DNA of 12,961 nt, from positions 1 to 12,961 of the forward strand of contig JAEDOK010000038.1 in assembly GCA_016302005.1 (NCBI GenBank), written 5' to 3'. This document shows positions 6,937-12,961 of this stretch, in pieces. How positions within the stretch are numbered: position 1 is the stretch's first letter; each line of letters starts with the position of its first letter. The translations under genes and the position numbers were made by a program. The DNA is from Oscillospiraceae bacterium (GTDB lineage: Bacteria; Bacillota_A; Clostridia; Oscillospirales; Oscillospiraceae). A model generated the notes under the pieces. The model searched no databases. It was not told the origin of the DNA and was given only the letters and a program-made list of their open reading frames with translations.

Positions 6937-7812
6937 ATGAGTTTTGCAATTTTGACAGATACGGCGGCCAATCTTTTGGATAAGCATTTTGCGCAGCGGG
7001 ATATTGTCCCCATTCCGCTGGAATATTACATCGACGGTACGGCGTATACCTGCCGGACGGTGGACAACTTTGATGGCGAGGCATTCTATGCCTCGCTGGG
7101 GGATAAGGAAATCAAAACAGCGCAGAGCAATCCGCAGAGATATTTGGATGTGATAGAGCCGATCCTGCGCGAGGGCAGGGACGTTCTGTGCTTCACGCTT
7201 TCCTCCGGGATCAGCGGAACTTACGCAAGCGCATGTATTGCTGCGGATCTGCTTCGTGAGACCTACCCAGAGCGTACCGTTTGCATCATTGACTCGAAGG
7301 GCGCTTCGCTTGGTGAGGGACTTCTTGTTTTGCGCGCTTGTGACTACCGCGATGCGGGCATGAGCATCGAAGAAACCGCCGCGCAGATCGAGTCTATGGT
7401 CGTGCGGATGTGCCAGTTTTTCACGGTCGACGATCTGCGTTTCCTGCGCAAGGGCGGCCGTATTTCGGGCGCGGTCGCGTTTGTCGGCACGCTGCTCGAT
7501 TTTAAGCCGCTGCTCAAAGGCAATGAGAACGGCGAAATTGTCATGTGCGGCAAGGTGCGCGGCAGAAAGCGGGCGATTGCCGCAATAGCGGAAAAATACG
7601 AAGCGCTGGTGGAGCATCCGGAGACGCAGCGAATCGGCATCGCCTATGCAGGCCGCTACGAGGATGCGAAAACACTCGAAGCCCTCCTGCAAAAAAACAA
7701 ACCGCCAAGAGAGATCCTGACGGTTTGCTATGAGCCGGTGACGGGCGTTCATGTCGGCCCCGGCGCACTGGCCCTGTTCTTCCTGGGTAACGACGACGTG
7801 CGAACGAAATAA
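6937..7812 (+). CDS. DegV family fatty acid-binding protein
   Basis: A 291-residue DegV/FakB-type protein that binds one fatty acid. In the known system FakB presents host or recycled fatty acids to the kinase FakA for phospholipid synthesis. The N-terminus FAILTDTAANL carries the typical TD(S/T) motif; LSSGISGTYASACIAADLL is the classic binding-loop region; residues about 165-200 include FLRKGGRISGAVAFVGTLL and FKPLL; HVGPGALALFF closes the protein. The length is normal. The start was set at the ATG at 6937, with GGGTGATGG upstream, rather than the GTG (6925) or ATG (6928), which lack spacing for a ribosome binding site. No fakA-like gene is in the window. The stop lies three bases before the end of an opposing gene and no terminator is seen there. 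Confidence 0.93.
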   Translation: MSFAILTDTAANLLDKHFAQRDIVPIPLEYYIDGTAYTCRTVDNFDGEAFYASLGDKEIKTAQSNPQRYLDVIEPILREGRDVLCFTLSSGISGTYASACIAADLLRETYPERTVCIIDSKGASLGEGLLVLRACDYRDAGMSIEETAAQIESMVVRMCQFFTVDDLRFLRKGGRISGAVAFVGTLLDFKPLLKGNENGEIVMCGKVRGRKRAIAAIAEKYEALVEHPETQRIGIAYAGRYEDAKTLEALLQKNKPPREILTVCYEPVTGVHVGPGALALFFLGNDDVRTK

Positions 7813-7815
7813 TTT

Positions 7816-8085
7816 TCAAAGCAGCAGCGTGAGCAGCCATGCCGCGCAAAACGGTGCAGCCCCGACCGCGGTCCAGACGAGCGGCGGCAGGCTGCGCCGC
7901 TTTTTTCCCTGCGCGTGGTCGGCCACATAGCCGCTTGCGACGCGCCGTGCTTCCTCCAGCAGCTCGCGTTCGCTGACGCCGTGCTTTTCCAGCGCATCCT
8001 CCCGCAGCAGGAAGATCGCCTGCTCAAACAGCTTCGGGTCGGGCGACTTGACGACCACGACCTGCCTTGTGTTACCTTTTACCAT
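7816..8085 (-). CDS. Small conserved-looking protein with C-terminal membrane anchor
   Basis: An 89-residue protein starting MVKGNTRQVVVVKSPDPKLF. The N-terminal two thirds are soluble, charged and probably helical (FEQAIFLLREDALEK, then ELLEEARRVASGYV). A basic stretch GKKRR and one hydrophobic segment, VWTAVGAAPFCAAWLLTLLL, end the protein, so it looks tail-anchored with its N-terminus in the cytoplasm. From memory, similar small proteins occur in Oscillospiraceae, but I know no function. The start was placed at the ATG ending at 8085, with GGGAGGG seven bases upstream on the reverse strand; another ATG two codons earlier sits against that site. No clear promoter was seen. It converges on degV with a three-base gap. 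Confidence 0.8.
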   Translation of the reverse strand: MVKGNTRQVVVVKSPDPKLFEQAIFLLREDALEKHGVSERELLEEARRVASGYVADHAQGKKRRSLPPLVWTAVGAAPFCAAWLLTLLL

Positions 8086-8141
8086 AAGCATCCCTCCCGA
8101 AAGAGCATGGACAAAAATCGCCGCCTTCAAACGAAAAATGC

Positions 8142-8170
8142 AGTATCCGCTCTCCCGCGGATACTTTTTT
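8142..8170 (+). terminator. Terminator upstream of the tetR promoter
   Basis: AGTATCCGC (8142-8150) pairs with GCGGATACT (8157-8165) around TCTCCC, followed by TTTTTT (8165-8170). It ends just before the tetR -35 box. It is the first convincing forward terminator after degV and insulates tetR from read-through. On the reverse strand the stem is followed by GCATTTTTCG, so weak activity in that direction is possible. Confidence 0.82.
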
Positions 8171-8173
8171 CTC

Positions 8174-8202
8174 TTGACAAGTGAACGATCGTTCACTATA
8201 AT
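8174..8202 (+). promoter_or_regulatory. tetR promoter, perfect consensus
   Basis: TTGACA (8174-8179) and TATAAT (8197-8202) with an ideal 17-base spacer. The spacer is almost wholly filled by a palindromic operator, so bound repressor would exclude RNA polymerase. Confidence 0.93.
8180..8197. promoter_or_regulatory. TetR operator 1 (in the promoter spacer)
   Basis: AGTGAACGATCGTTCACT is a perfect 18-bp palindrome lying between the -35 and -10 boxes. Size and symmetry fit a TetR-family dimer site, and the likely ligand is the repressor encoded just downstream (inferred from position). Confidence 0.85.
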
Positions 8203-8205
8203 AAT

Positions 8206-8223
8206 AGTAAACGGTCGTTTACT
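8206..8223. promoter_or_regulatory. TetR operator 2 (over the transcription start)
   Basis: AGTAAACGGTCGTTTACT has perfect 8-bp arms around a GT centre. It differs from operator 1 mainly by A/T for G/C at the fourth position of each arm. Its centre is 26 bp from that of operator 1 and it covers the predicted start near 8209. Confidence 0.82.
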
Positions 8224-8238
8224 AACGGAGGGTTATTG

Positions 8239-8874
8239 ATGTCTGACACCAAAGAACGCATTTTGCTGACTGCGCTGCACCTGTTTGCGCGTGACGGCTA
8301 TGAGGCCGTTTCGGTGAGCGCCATTGCGGGCGAGCTCGGCATGACGAAAGGCGCACTCTATAAGCACTACAGGAACAAACGGGACATTTTTGACAGCATC
8401 GTGCAGCGGATGTATGAAACCGATGCCGAACGGTCGCGCGAATACAAGGTGCCTGCGGAAACGCACGAGCAATGCCCGGAAAGCTACAACGATGTCTCGA
8501 TCGAGCGCATCGCAGATTTCACCGTCGCACAATTCCTGTTCTGGACGGAGGATGACTTCGCTTCCGCTTTTCGCAGGCTGCTGACGTTGGAGCAGTATCG
8601 CAATCCCGAGATGGCGGAGCTGTACAAAAGCTGCCTGACCGCCGGCCCGGTCGCGTACATGGAGGACGTCTTCCGCGCAATGATGAAGGAGGGCACGCTC
8701 CGGGAAGCAGACCCGAAGCAGCTTGCCCTCGCGTATTACGCGCCGCTCTTTTTGCTGATCTGCAGCAATGCGGACAGGGAAAGCGCACTGACGCTGTTGA
8801 AACAGCATATCGTACATTTTATGCAGCAGAACGCTGCCCGAAAGGAGAATAAAAATGAAGTACATCAGAAGTGA
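8239..8874 (+). CDS. TetR/AcrR family transcriptional regulator
   Basis: A 211-residue repressor of normal TetR length. The N-terminal DNA-binding domain covers about residues 1-50: TKERILLTALHLFARDGYEAVSVSAIAGELGMTKG (in two runs) followed by ALYKHYRNKRDIF, where GMTKGALYKHY is the recognition helix region. The rest is a helical ligand and dimerisation domain that varies between members, so the inducer cannot be told. The ATG at 8239 follows GGAGGG with six bases between; a TTG directly before it is an alternative. The operators at 8180-8197 and 8206-8223 indicate self-repression. Its 3' end overlaps the methyltransferase gene by 20 bases, so both are controlled together, and the methyltransferase is the likely regulated output. 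Confidence 0.92.
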   Translation: MSDTKERILLTALHLFARDGYEAVSVSAIAGELGMTKGALYKHYRNKRDIFDSIVQRMYETDAERSREYKVPAETHEQCPESYNDVSIERIADFTVAQFLFWTEDDFASAFRRLLTLEQYRNPEMAELYKSCLTAGPVAYMEDVFRAMMKEGTLREADPKQLALAYYAPLFLLICSNADRESALTLLKQHIVHFMQQNAARKENKNEVHQK

Positions 8875-9571
8875 AAAATACAATACCCCCGAATTGCAGG
8901 CAAAGATCATGGGCCCGAACCCGGTCAAGCTGGAGGAGGAGCTGCTGCGCGAGCACCGGATCCCGCAGGGAGGCATCGTCTGCGACCTCGGAAGCGGACA
9001 GGGCTTAACGAGCGTGTTCCTCGCAAAGGAATACGGCTTCACCGTCTACGCTGCCGACCTCTGGAGCGACCCGGAGGAAAACAGGGCGTTTTTTGACGCA
9101 ATGGGGCTTGACCGGGAGCAGATCATTCCCGTGAAGGCCGACGCGACGGATCTTCCGTTCGAAAAAGAGTTCTTTGATGCCGTCGTCAGCACGGACTCGT
9201 ACAACTATTTCGGACGTGACGAGCATTATCTGGACGACAAGCTCCTGCCGTTCGTGAAAAGCGGCGGATACCTTTATATCGCCATCCCCGGCATGAAAAA
9301 GGACTGCCACGACCATCTGCCGCAGAAGCTGCTGCTCTCGTGGACGCCGGAGCAGCTTGACTATATGCACGACGTCGCATATTGGAGCGAAATGGTCGGC
9401 AAGTGCAAGGGCGCGGAGGTCGTCTCCGTTGCCGAAATGGAAAGCAACGATGAGGTCTGGGCCGACTGGCTGAAGCAGGAGAATGAATATGCCATCGGGG
9501 ACAGAAAAGCCATGGAGGCCGGCGGCGGGAAGTACCTGAATTTCATCGCCATCGTGCTTCGGAAAAAGTAA
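8855..9571 (+). CDS. Class I SAM-dependent methyltransferase
   Basis: A 238-residue Rossmann-fold methyltransferase. Motif I is VCDLGSGQG (42-50), the acidic end of strand 2 is in VYAADLW (D68), motif III is ADATDLPF (95-102), and FDAVVSTDSYNYF (107-119) is the following strand. The C-terminal half (WSEMVGKCKGAEVVSVAEME, then DEVWADWLKQENEYA) should form the substrate cap. It looks like a small-molecule rather than nucleic-acid enzyme, since there is no NPPY/DPPY motif or RNA-binding domain. The substrate is unknown. The ATG has AAAGGAG eight bases upstream, inside the end of tetR. Pairing with a self-repressed TetR gene suggests induction by a small molecule, perhaps a toxic compound that it methylates (inference). 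Confidence 0.88.
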   Translation: MKYIRSEKYNTPELQAKIMGPNPVKLEEELLREHRIPQGGIVCDLGSGQGLTSVFLAKEYGFTVYAADLWSDPEENRAFFDAMGLDREQIIPVKADATDLPFEKEFFDAVVSTDSYNYFGRDEHYLDDKLLPFVKSGGYLYIAIPGMKKDCHDHLPQKLLLSWTPEQLDYMHDVAYWSEMVGKCKGAEVVSVAEMESNDEVWADWLKQENEYAIGDRKAMEAGGGKYLNFIAIVLRKK

Positions 9572-9574
9572 AAT

Positions 9575-9605
9575 AACGGTGCAGCCTGCCGGGCTGCACC
9601 GTTTT
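9575..9605. terminator. Two-way terminator between methyltransferase and deaminase genes
   Basis: AACGGTGCAGCC (9575-9586) pairs perfectly with GGCTGCACCGTT (9592-9603) around TGCCG, then TTTTC. The reverse strand runs into ATTTTACTTTTT, so it also suits the reverse-strand deaminase gene, whose stop begins at 9608. Confidence 0.9.
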
Positions 9606-9607
9606 CT

Positions 9608-10096
9608 TCAGGGCTTCGCGGGGTTTGCAATTGAATCGTCGTGCTCGATCCACTCCTGCACGTCGATGACATCATAGGCCGTCTTCGTGCGGCGGATGAT
9701 GACCTTTGCCAATCCGGCGTTGATGATCATGCGCGTGCACATCGCGCAAGGCCGCGGCTTCTCCAGATATTCGCCCGTTTTGGCGCTTTTGCCCGCGAGA
9801 TAGATCGTCCCGCCGATGCACTCGCTGCGTGCGGCGGAGATGATGGCGTTCATCTCCGCATGGACGGAGCGGCAAAGCTCGTAGCGCTCGCCGGAGGGGA
9901 CCTTCAGTTCCTCGCGTGCGCAGTAATCGAGGTCGATGCAGTTGCACCGTCCGCGCGGGGCACCGTTGTAGCCGGTCGAGATGATCTCGTCGTTGCGCAC
10001 GATCAGTGCGCCGTACTTTGCGCGCAGGCAGGTCGCCCGCTCCAGCACGGTCTCGGCAATGTCCAGATAGTAGTTGTTTTTCTCGATTCGTTCCAT
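9608..10096 (-). CDS. dCMP/cytidine deaminase family protein (ComEB-like)
   Basis: A 162-residue zinc-dependent deaminase. The catalytic HAEMNAI (H79, E81) and PCAMC (C117, C120) bind zinc and activate water. The N-terminal CLRAKYGALIVRNDEIISTGYNGAPRG is the wording of dCMP deaminases, which make dUMP for thymidylate synthesis. Extra cysteines at 51, 53 and 59 may hold a second metal, as in some dCMP deaminases. Substrate choice between dCMP and another cytosine compound is not settled by sequence. The ATG is preceded on the reverse strand by GGAGG with six bases between. It lies 18 bases after the dihydropyrimidinase stop on the same strand, so the two are probably one operon concerned with pyrimidines. 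The terminator at 9575-9605 ends the unit. Confidence 0.9.
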   Translation of the reverse strand: MERIEKNNYYLDIAETVLERATCLRAKYGALIVRNDEIISTGYNGAPRGRCNCIDLDYCAREELKVPSGERYELCRSVHAEMNAIISAARSECIGGTIYLAGKSAKTGEYLEKPRPCAMCTRMIINAGLAKVIIRRTKTAYDVIDVQEWIEHDDSIANPAKP

Positions 10097-10114
10097 CGTG
10101 CGCCTCCGGATGCG

Positions 10115-11485
10115 TTACAGGTCGGATTTCCCGCGCGGGATGAAAACACCGCCGCGGTCGTCGAGGATCCTGCCCTCCTGCACGACCTTTTTGCCGCGCA
10201 GCCAGACGGAAGCAATGTGACCTGCGATCTCGCAGCCCTCGTAGGGCGCGTAGTCGACGTTTGCAACCTGATCGGCAGCGGTGATGACGGTTTTTCCTTC
10301 CGGATCATACACGACAATGTCTGCGTCCGCGCCGACGGCGATGTGACCCTTGCGCGGGTAAGCGCCGTAGAGCTTCGCCGGCGCTTCGGAGAGCACCTCG
10401 GCCATCCGTTCGGCGCTGATGCGTCCGGCTGCGACGCCGTAGGTGTAAAGCAGCACACCGCGCGTCTCAACGCCGGGCATACCGCCGGGAATCTTCGTGA
10501 AATCGTCCCTGCCGGCGGCCTTCTGCGTCAGCGTAAAGCTGCAATGGTCGGTCGAGACGGTCTGGATCTCGCCGCGTTCCAGCGCGTTCCAAAGCGCCTC
10601 GTTGTCGCTGTTTTTGCGCAGCGGCGGCGCACAGACATATTTCGCGCCTTCGAAATCGGGCTTGCTGTAAAGAGAATCGTCCATCAGCAGGTAGTGCGGG
10701 CAGGTCTCCACATAGACCTTCTGCCCACGCGCACGTGCAGCCTCGACCTCGCGCAGCCCTTCCTCCGAGGAAAGATGCACGATCACCACGGGCACATCCG
10801 CGACGGCAGCCATCTTGAGCAGGCGGCTGACCGCCTCGGCCTCCAGAATTGCCGGACGGCACTGCGGATGCGAGGCAGGGGAGAGCTCACCGGCGGCCTT
10901 CTTCTCCTTGATGAGCGCGTCAATCACGCCCGCGTTTTCGCAGTGGACGCCTGCGATGCCGCCCAGCTCCTTCATCTTCCGCAGGGCGCAGAACATCGCC
11001 TCGTCGCCGATCATCATGGCGGGGTAGGTCATGTACATTTTGAAGGAGCTGACGCCCTGCTCAAACATCTTCGGCAGCTCCGCGATGATCTCCTCGTTCC
11101 AGTCGTCGATGGTCATGTGGAAGCCGTAGTCGCAGGCGGTCTTGCCGTCGGCCTTTTTGTGCCACAGGTCGAGGCCGTATTGCAGGCTTTCGCCCTTGTT
11201 CGGACAGGCAAAGTCGATCACCATTGTCGTGCCGCCGCGCAGCGCAGAACGTCCGCCGGTGTAGAAATCGTCGGCTGTCGTCGTGTTGCACACGTCGAGG
11301 TCGAAGTGCGTGTGCGCGTCGATAAAGCCGGGGAACAGCAGCTTCCCCGTCACATCGACGACCGTCGCGCCCGGGCACGAGATCTCCGGCGCGACCTGTA
11401 CGACCACCTCGCCGTCGATCAGGACGTCGGCCCGCTCGGAAGCGTGTGCATTGACGACAGTGCCGCCTTTGAGCAGCGTTTTCAT
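10115..11485 (-). CDS. hydA: Dihydropyrimidinase / D-hydantoinase
   Basis: A 456-residue cyclic amidohydrolase that opens dihydrouracil, dihydrothymine or hydantoin rings. All binuclear metal ligands are visible: HTH (H58, H60) in GFIDAHTHFDLD, carboxylated K149 in SFKMYMTY, H181 in GVHCEN, H237 in VIVHLSS and D313 in STDHCSF. Y154, five residues after the lysine, matches the substrate-contacting Tyr of characterised hydantoinases and argues against dihydroorotase or allantoinase. Length is normal. The ATG has AAAAGGAG upstream on the reverse strand. A weak promoter with TAAAAT as -10 is the best seen before it. No dihydropyrimidine dehydrogenase or beta-ureidopropionase gene is in the window, so a full catabolic route is not shown. 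Confidence 0.92.
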   Translation of the reverse strand: MKTLLKGGTVVNAHASERADVLIDGEVVVQVAPEISCPGATVVDVTGKLLFPGFIDAHTHFDLDVCNTTTADDFYTGGRSALRGGTTMVIDFACPNKGESLQYGLDLWHKKADGKTACDYGFHMTIDDWNEEIIAELPKMFEQGVSSFKMYMTYPAMMIGDEAMFCALRKMKELGGIAGVHCENAGVIDALIKEKKAAGELSPASHPQCRPAILEAEAVSRLLKMAAVADVPVVIVHLSSEEGLREVEAARARGQKVYVETCPHYLLMDDSLYSKPDFEGAKYVCAPPLRKNSDNEALWNALERGEIQTVSTDHCSFTLTQKAAGRDDFTKIPGGMPGVETRGVLLYTYGVAAGRISAERMAEVLSEAPAKLYGAYPRKGHIAVGADADIVVYDPEGKTVITAADQVANVDYAPYEGCEIAGHIASVWLRGKKVVQEGRILDDRGGVFIPRGKSDL

Positions 11486-11567
11486 GGAAATCCACTCCTT
11501 TTATATTGTTACTTTCATTTTACCACGCCGAAAACCAAAAGGGAATAGCGTTTTGCAAAATTCGTCA

Positions 11568-11596
11568 TTGCTTTTGCGACCGCTTTCGTGTAAACT
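11568..11596 (+). promoter_or_regulatory. Promoter of the threonine-aldolase-like gene
   Basis: TTGCTT (11568-11573) and TAAACT (11591-11596) with 17-base spacing, 20 bases before the ATG. A start near 11603 would leave a very short leader holding only the ribosome binding site GGAGGG (11604-11609). Confidence 0.55.
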
Positions 11597-11615
11597 ATCC
11601 CTCGGAGGGATCGCT

Positions 11616-12641
11616 ATGCTGTCTTTTGCAAACGACTACACCATCGGCGCACACCCGCGGGTGCTCGAACGCCTGACGCAGACCAATATGGAGCCGGAGC
11701 CGGGCTACGGCGCGGACCGCTTCACCGAGAACGCAAAAAATCTGATCCGCCGCACGTTTGGCTGCGAGGATTGGGATGTCTTTTTCTTCACCGGCGGCAC
11801 GCAGGCCAACAGCATCATTATCAGCACGCTCCTGCGCTCCTATGAGGGCGTGATCGCGGCCACGACGGGGCACATCACCCATATGGAGGCCGGTGCGATC
11901 GAATACACGGGGCATAAGGTCTTTGAACTGCCGTCGCACGAGGGCAAGCTCGATGCGGCGGAGCTGCGGGACTATCTGGAGCTGTACCGCACCGACGGCA
12001 ACCGGATGCACATGGTCTGCCCGGGACTGGTCTATATCTCATGGCCGACGGAGCTTGGTACGCTCTACTCGAAGCAGGAGCTGACGGAGCTGCACGAGAT
12101 CTGCCGTGCCTACGGCCTGCCGCTGTTCATTGACGGCGCGCGTCTGGGCTACGGCCTGATGAGCCCGGCCAGCGACATCACCGCGCAGGAGCTTCCGAAG
12201 CTGTGTGATGTATTCTACATCGGCGGCACAAAAAACGGCGCACTTTGCGGCGAGGCGGCAGTGTTCTCACCGGGCCTGATGCCGCCAAACTACGCCACGG
12301 CCGTCAAGCAGCATGGTGCGCTGCTGGCCAAGGGCAGGCTGCTCGGTGTGCAGTTCGAGGCGCTGTTTGAGGACGGACTGTATTTTGAGCTGGGACGGAG
12401 CGCGATCGAGGCGGCCGAAGCGATGAAGTCCGTCTTCTGGGAGCGCGGCTGCCGCATCTGGAAGAGCACGCCGACCAACCAGCAGTTTCTGATCTTCGAA
12501 AACGGCGAGATGGAGCGCCTGAGGCAGCGCGTGTCCTTCGGCTTCTGGGAGAAATATGACGATACGCACACGGTCTGCCGCTTCGTCACAAGCTGGGCGA
12601 CGACACAGGAGCAGATCAAAGCGCTGCGCAGCGTGCTCTGA
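11616..12641 (+). CDS. PLP-dependent low-specificity threonine aldolase-like enzyme
   Basis: A 341-residue fold-type I PLP enzyme of the beta-eliminating lyase/threonine aldolase family, which splits L-threonine or allo-threonine into glycine and acetaldehyde. The cofactor lysine is K206 in YIGGTKNGALCGEA. FIDGARLGYG contains D173, which contacts the PLP ring nitrogen and starts the DGAR motif typical of the family. FFFTGGTQANS (57-66) binds the phosphate, and HITHMEAGAIEY includes the stacking His near 89. The length is normal. The start follows GGAGGG with six bases between. It is divergent from hydA, with 130 bases between. No terminator is obvious after its stop, and the tRNA promoter begins 37 bases downstream. 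Other substrates within the family are possible. Confidence 0.9.
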   Translation: MLSFANDYTIGAHPRVLERLTQTNMEPEPGYGADRFTENAKNLIRRTFGCEDWDVFFFTGGTQANSIIISTLLRSYEGVIAATTGHITHMEAGAIEYTGHKVFELPSHEGKLDAAELRDYLELYRTDGNRMHMVCPGLVYISWPTELGTLYSKQELTELHEICRAYGLPLFIDGARLGYGLMSPASDITAQELPKLCDVFYIGGTKNGALCGEAAVFSPGLMPPNYATAVKQHGALLAKGRLLGVQFEALFEDGLYFELGRSAIEAAEAMKSVFWERGCRIWKSTPTNQQFLIFENGEMERLRQRVSFGFWEKYDDTHTVCRFVTSWATTQEQIKALRSVL

Positions 12642-12677
12642 GCAGGAGAAAAACAGCAGATTTCCCATTCTTTTTGC

Positions 12678-12706
12678 TTGATTTTTGCGCAAAAGTCTGC
12701 TATAAT
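12678..12706 (+). promoter_or_regulatory. Strong promoter ahead of the tRNA-like region
   Basis: TTGATT (12678-12683) and a perfect TATAAT (12701-12706) with 17-base spacing. The spacer includes most of the palindrome TTTTGCGCAAAA (12683-12694). The predicted start near 12713 coincides with the base of a leader hairpin. Confidence 0.8.
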
Positions 12707-12712
12707 ATAACG

Positions 12713-12730
12713 CGGTCGGAATCCCGACCG
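12713..12730 (+). repeat. Leader hairpin at the predicted transcript 5' end
   Basis: CGGTCGG (12713-12719) pairs perfectly with CCGACCG (12724-12730) around AATC. It lies at the predicted transcript start, eight bases before the tRNA-like sequence. No T-run follows, so it is not a terminator; it may protect or help process the precursor RNA (inference). Confidence 0.65.
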
Positions 12731-12738
12731 CCAAATAC

Positions 12739-12850
12739 GGAGCGGTATCGAAGTGGTTATAACGGCCCTGACTCGAAATGTTTAGCCGCTTTGGTCGATT
12801 CGTCCGCCGGAAATGCCCGTAATATAAGGCTTTTCGCGGGTTCAAGTTCT
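12739..12850 (+). pseudogene. Decayed or truncated tRNA-Ser(CGA)-like sequence
   Basis: The 5' half is a good tRNA-Ser: acceptor arm GGAGCGG (12739-12745), TA, a D-arm TCG/CGG, then anticodon stem CCTGA and loop CTCGAAA with anticodon CGA (12774-12776). After T12779 the expected 3' anticodon strand TCAGG is absent (TGTTT instead). A T-loop-like GGGTTCAAGT (12838-12847) lies about 30 bases too far downstream, with a poor stem, and no CCGCTCC closes the acceptor at the expected place. CCGCTTT (12786-12792) can pair with the acceptor arm but would leave no T-arm. Bases 12746-12779 match 12928-12961 at 32 of 34 positions. Pseudogene is the best call; the 3' limit is uncertain. Confidence 0.6.
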
Positions 12851-12876
12851 ACAATTTAATATCGTTCTTGCGTGTT

Positions 12877-12903
12877 TTTCTTGCATTTTTCCGGAGCAAG
12901 AAA
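12877..12903. repeat. Inverted repeat between the two tRNA-Ser sequences
   Basis: TTTCTTGC (12877-12884) pairs perfectly with GCAAGAAA (12896-12903) across an 11-base loop. The segment is AT-rich. It has a T-run in the 5' arm and loop rather than after the stem, so it is a poor terminator for the forward strand; it may end or separate the upstream transcript. Confidence 0.4.
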
Positions 12904-12920
12904 TAACATATAAGATATAC

Positions 12921-12961
12921 GGAAGCGTATCGAAGTGGTCATAACGGGCCTGACTCGAAAT
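12921..12961 (+). tRNA. tRNA-Ser (anticodon CGA), 5' half, cut by the window end
   Basis: The sequence shows acceptor arm GGAAGCG (12921-12927), T8 A9, a D-arm TCG...CGG enclosing AAGTGGTCATAA, anticodon stem CCTGA and loop CTCGAAA, with anticodon CGA at 12956-12958. This is the first 39 or so positions of a tRNA-Ser reading UCG. The window ends at the first base of the 3' anticodon strand, so the long variable arm, T-arm and acceptor closure cannot be checked. Confidence 0.85.

Noticed and set aside
9641..11548. Long forward open frame (635 codons) over the deaminase and dihydropyrimidinase genes
   Set aside because: It spans two well-supported reverse-strand genes with full catalytic motifs; the forward translation has no recognisable motif and is an antisense artefact of codon bias.
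12683..12694. Palindrome TTTTGCGCAAAA in the tRNA promoter spacer as an operator
   Set aside because: It is only 12 bp and low in complexity; tRNA promoters rarely have specific repressors, so I left it as a note only.
12780..12920. Group I intron inside a tRNA-Ser anticodon loop
   Set aside because: The gap to the next tRNA start is too short for a group I intron, and the sequence after it restarts at a tRNA 5' end rather than with a 3' exon.
1..12961. CRISPR array, IS element, phage or toxin-antitoxin locus
   Set aside because: No regularly spaced repeats, transposase, integrase or paired small toxin-antitoxin genes were seen on either strand.

Overview
The window looks like chromosomal DNA from a GC-rich, low-oxygen Gram-positive of the class Clostridia, most likely Oscillospiraceae/Ruminococcaceae. 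The pointers are a T-box leader in front of tyrS, an S-layer-homology (SLH) anchored glycoside hydrolase family 18 protein, a DegV protein, a DUF1836 protein, strong GGAGG ribosome binding sites and consensus sigma-A promoters. The taxon is inferred from gene content and protein style; no search was possible. Most of the window is ordinary core or semi-core genome, and I see no phage, IS element, CRISPR array or defence locus.

Layout. Bases 1-429 are the 3' end of recN, followed closely by a secreted GH18 enzyme with three C-terminal SLH repeats (446-2632). After a hairpin and promoter comes an unusual 430-residue protein joining a GNAT acetyltransferase to the two domains of a second acyltransferase-like family (2840-4132). 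Its stop codon overlaps the -35 box of the tyrS promoter. A complete tyrosine-specific T-box leader (about 4164-4476) controls tyrS (4489-5712), which is translationally coupled to a small GNAT enzyme (5712-6170). A two-way terminator separates this block from a reverse-strand DUF1836 gene (6206-6796), which is divergent from degV (6937-7812). A small tail-anchored protein lies opposite (7816-8085), only three bases past the degV stop.

Next is a self-contained regulatory pair: a TetR repressor (8239-8874) overlapping a SAM-dependent methyltransferase (8855-9571). They are driven by a perfect-consensus promoter with one 18-bp operator filling its spacer and a second over the transcription start. 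A two-way terminator precedes a reverse-strand operon of a dihydropyrimidinase (10115-11485) and a dCMP/cytidine-type deaminase (9608-10096), suggesting pyrimidine handling. A PLP-dependent threonine-aldolase-like enzyme is divergent from it (11616-12641).

The last 320 bases hold a strong promoter, a leader hairpin and a tRNA-Ser(CGA)-like sequence. Its 5' half is intact, but it stops resembling a tRNA just after the anticodon loop. A second tRNA-Ser(CGA) begins at 12921 and is cut by the window end. The features most worth a second look are this half-tRNA, the GNAT/NAT_N/GNAT_C fusion, and the double operator in front of tetR. I found no convincing entirely new multi-gene system.
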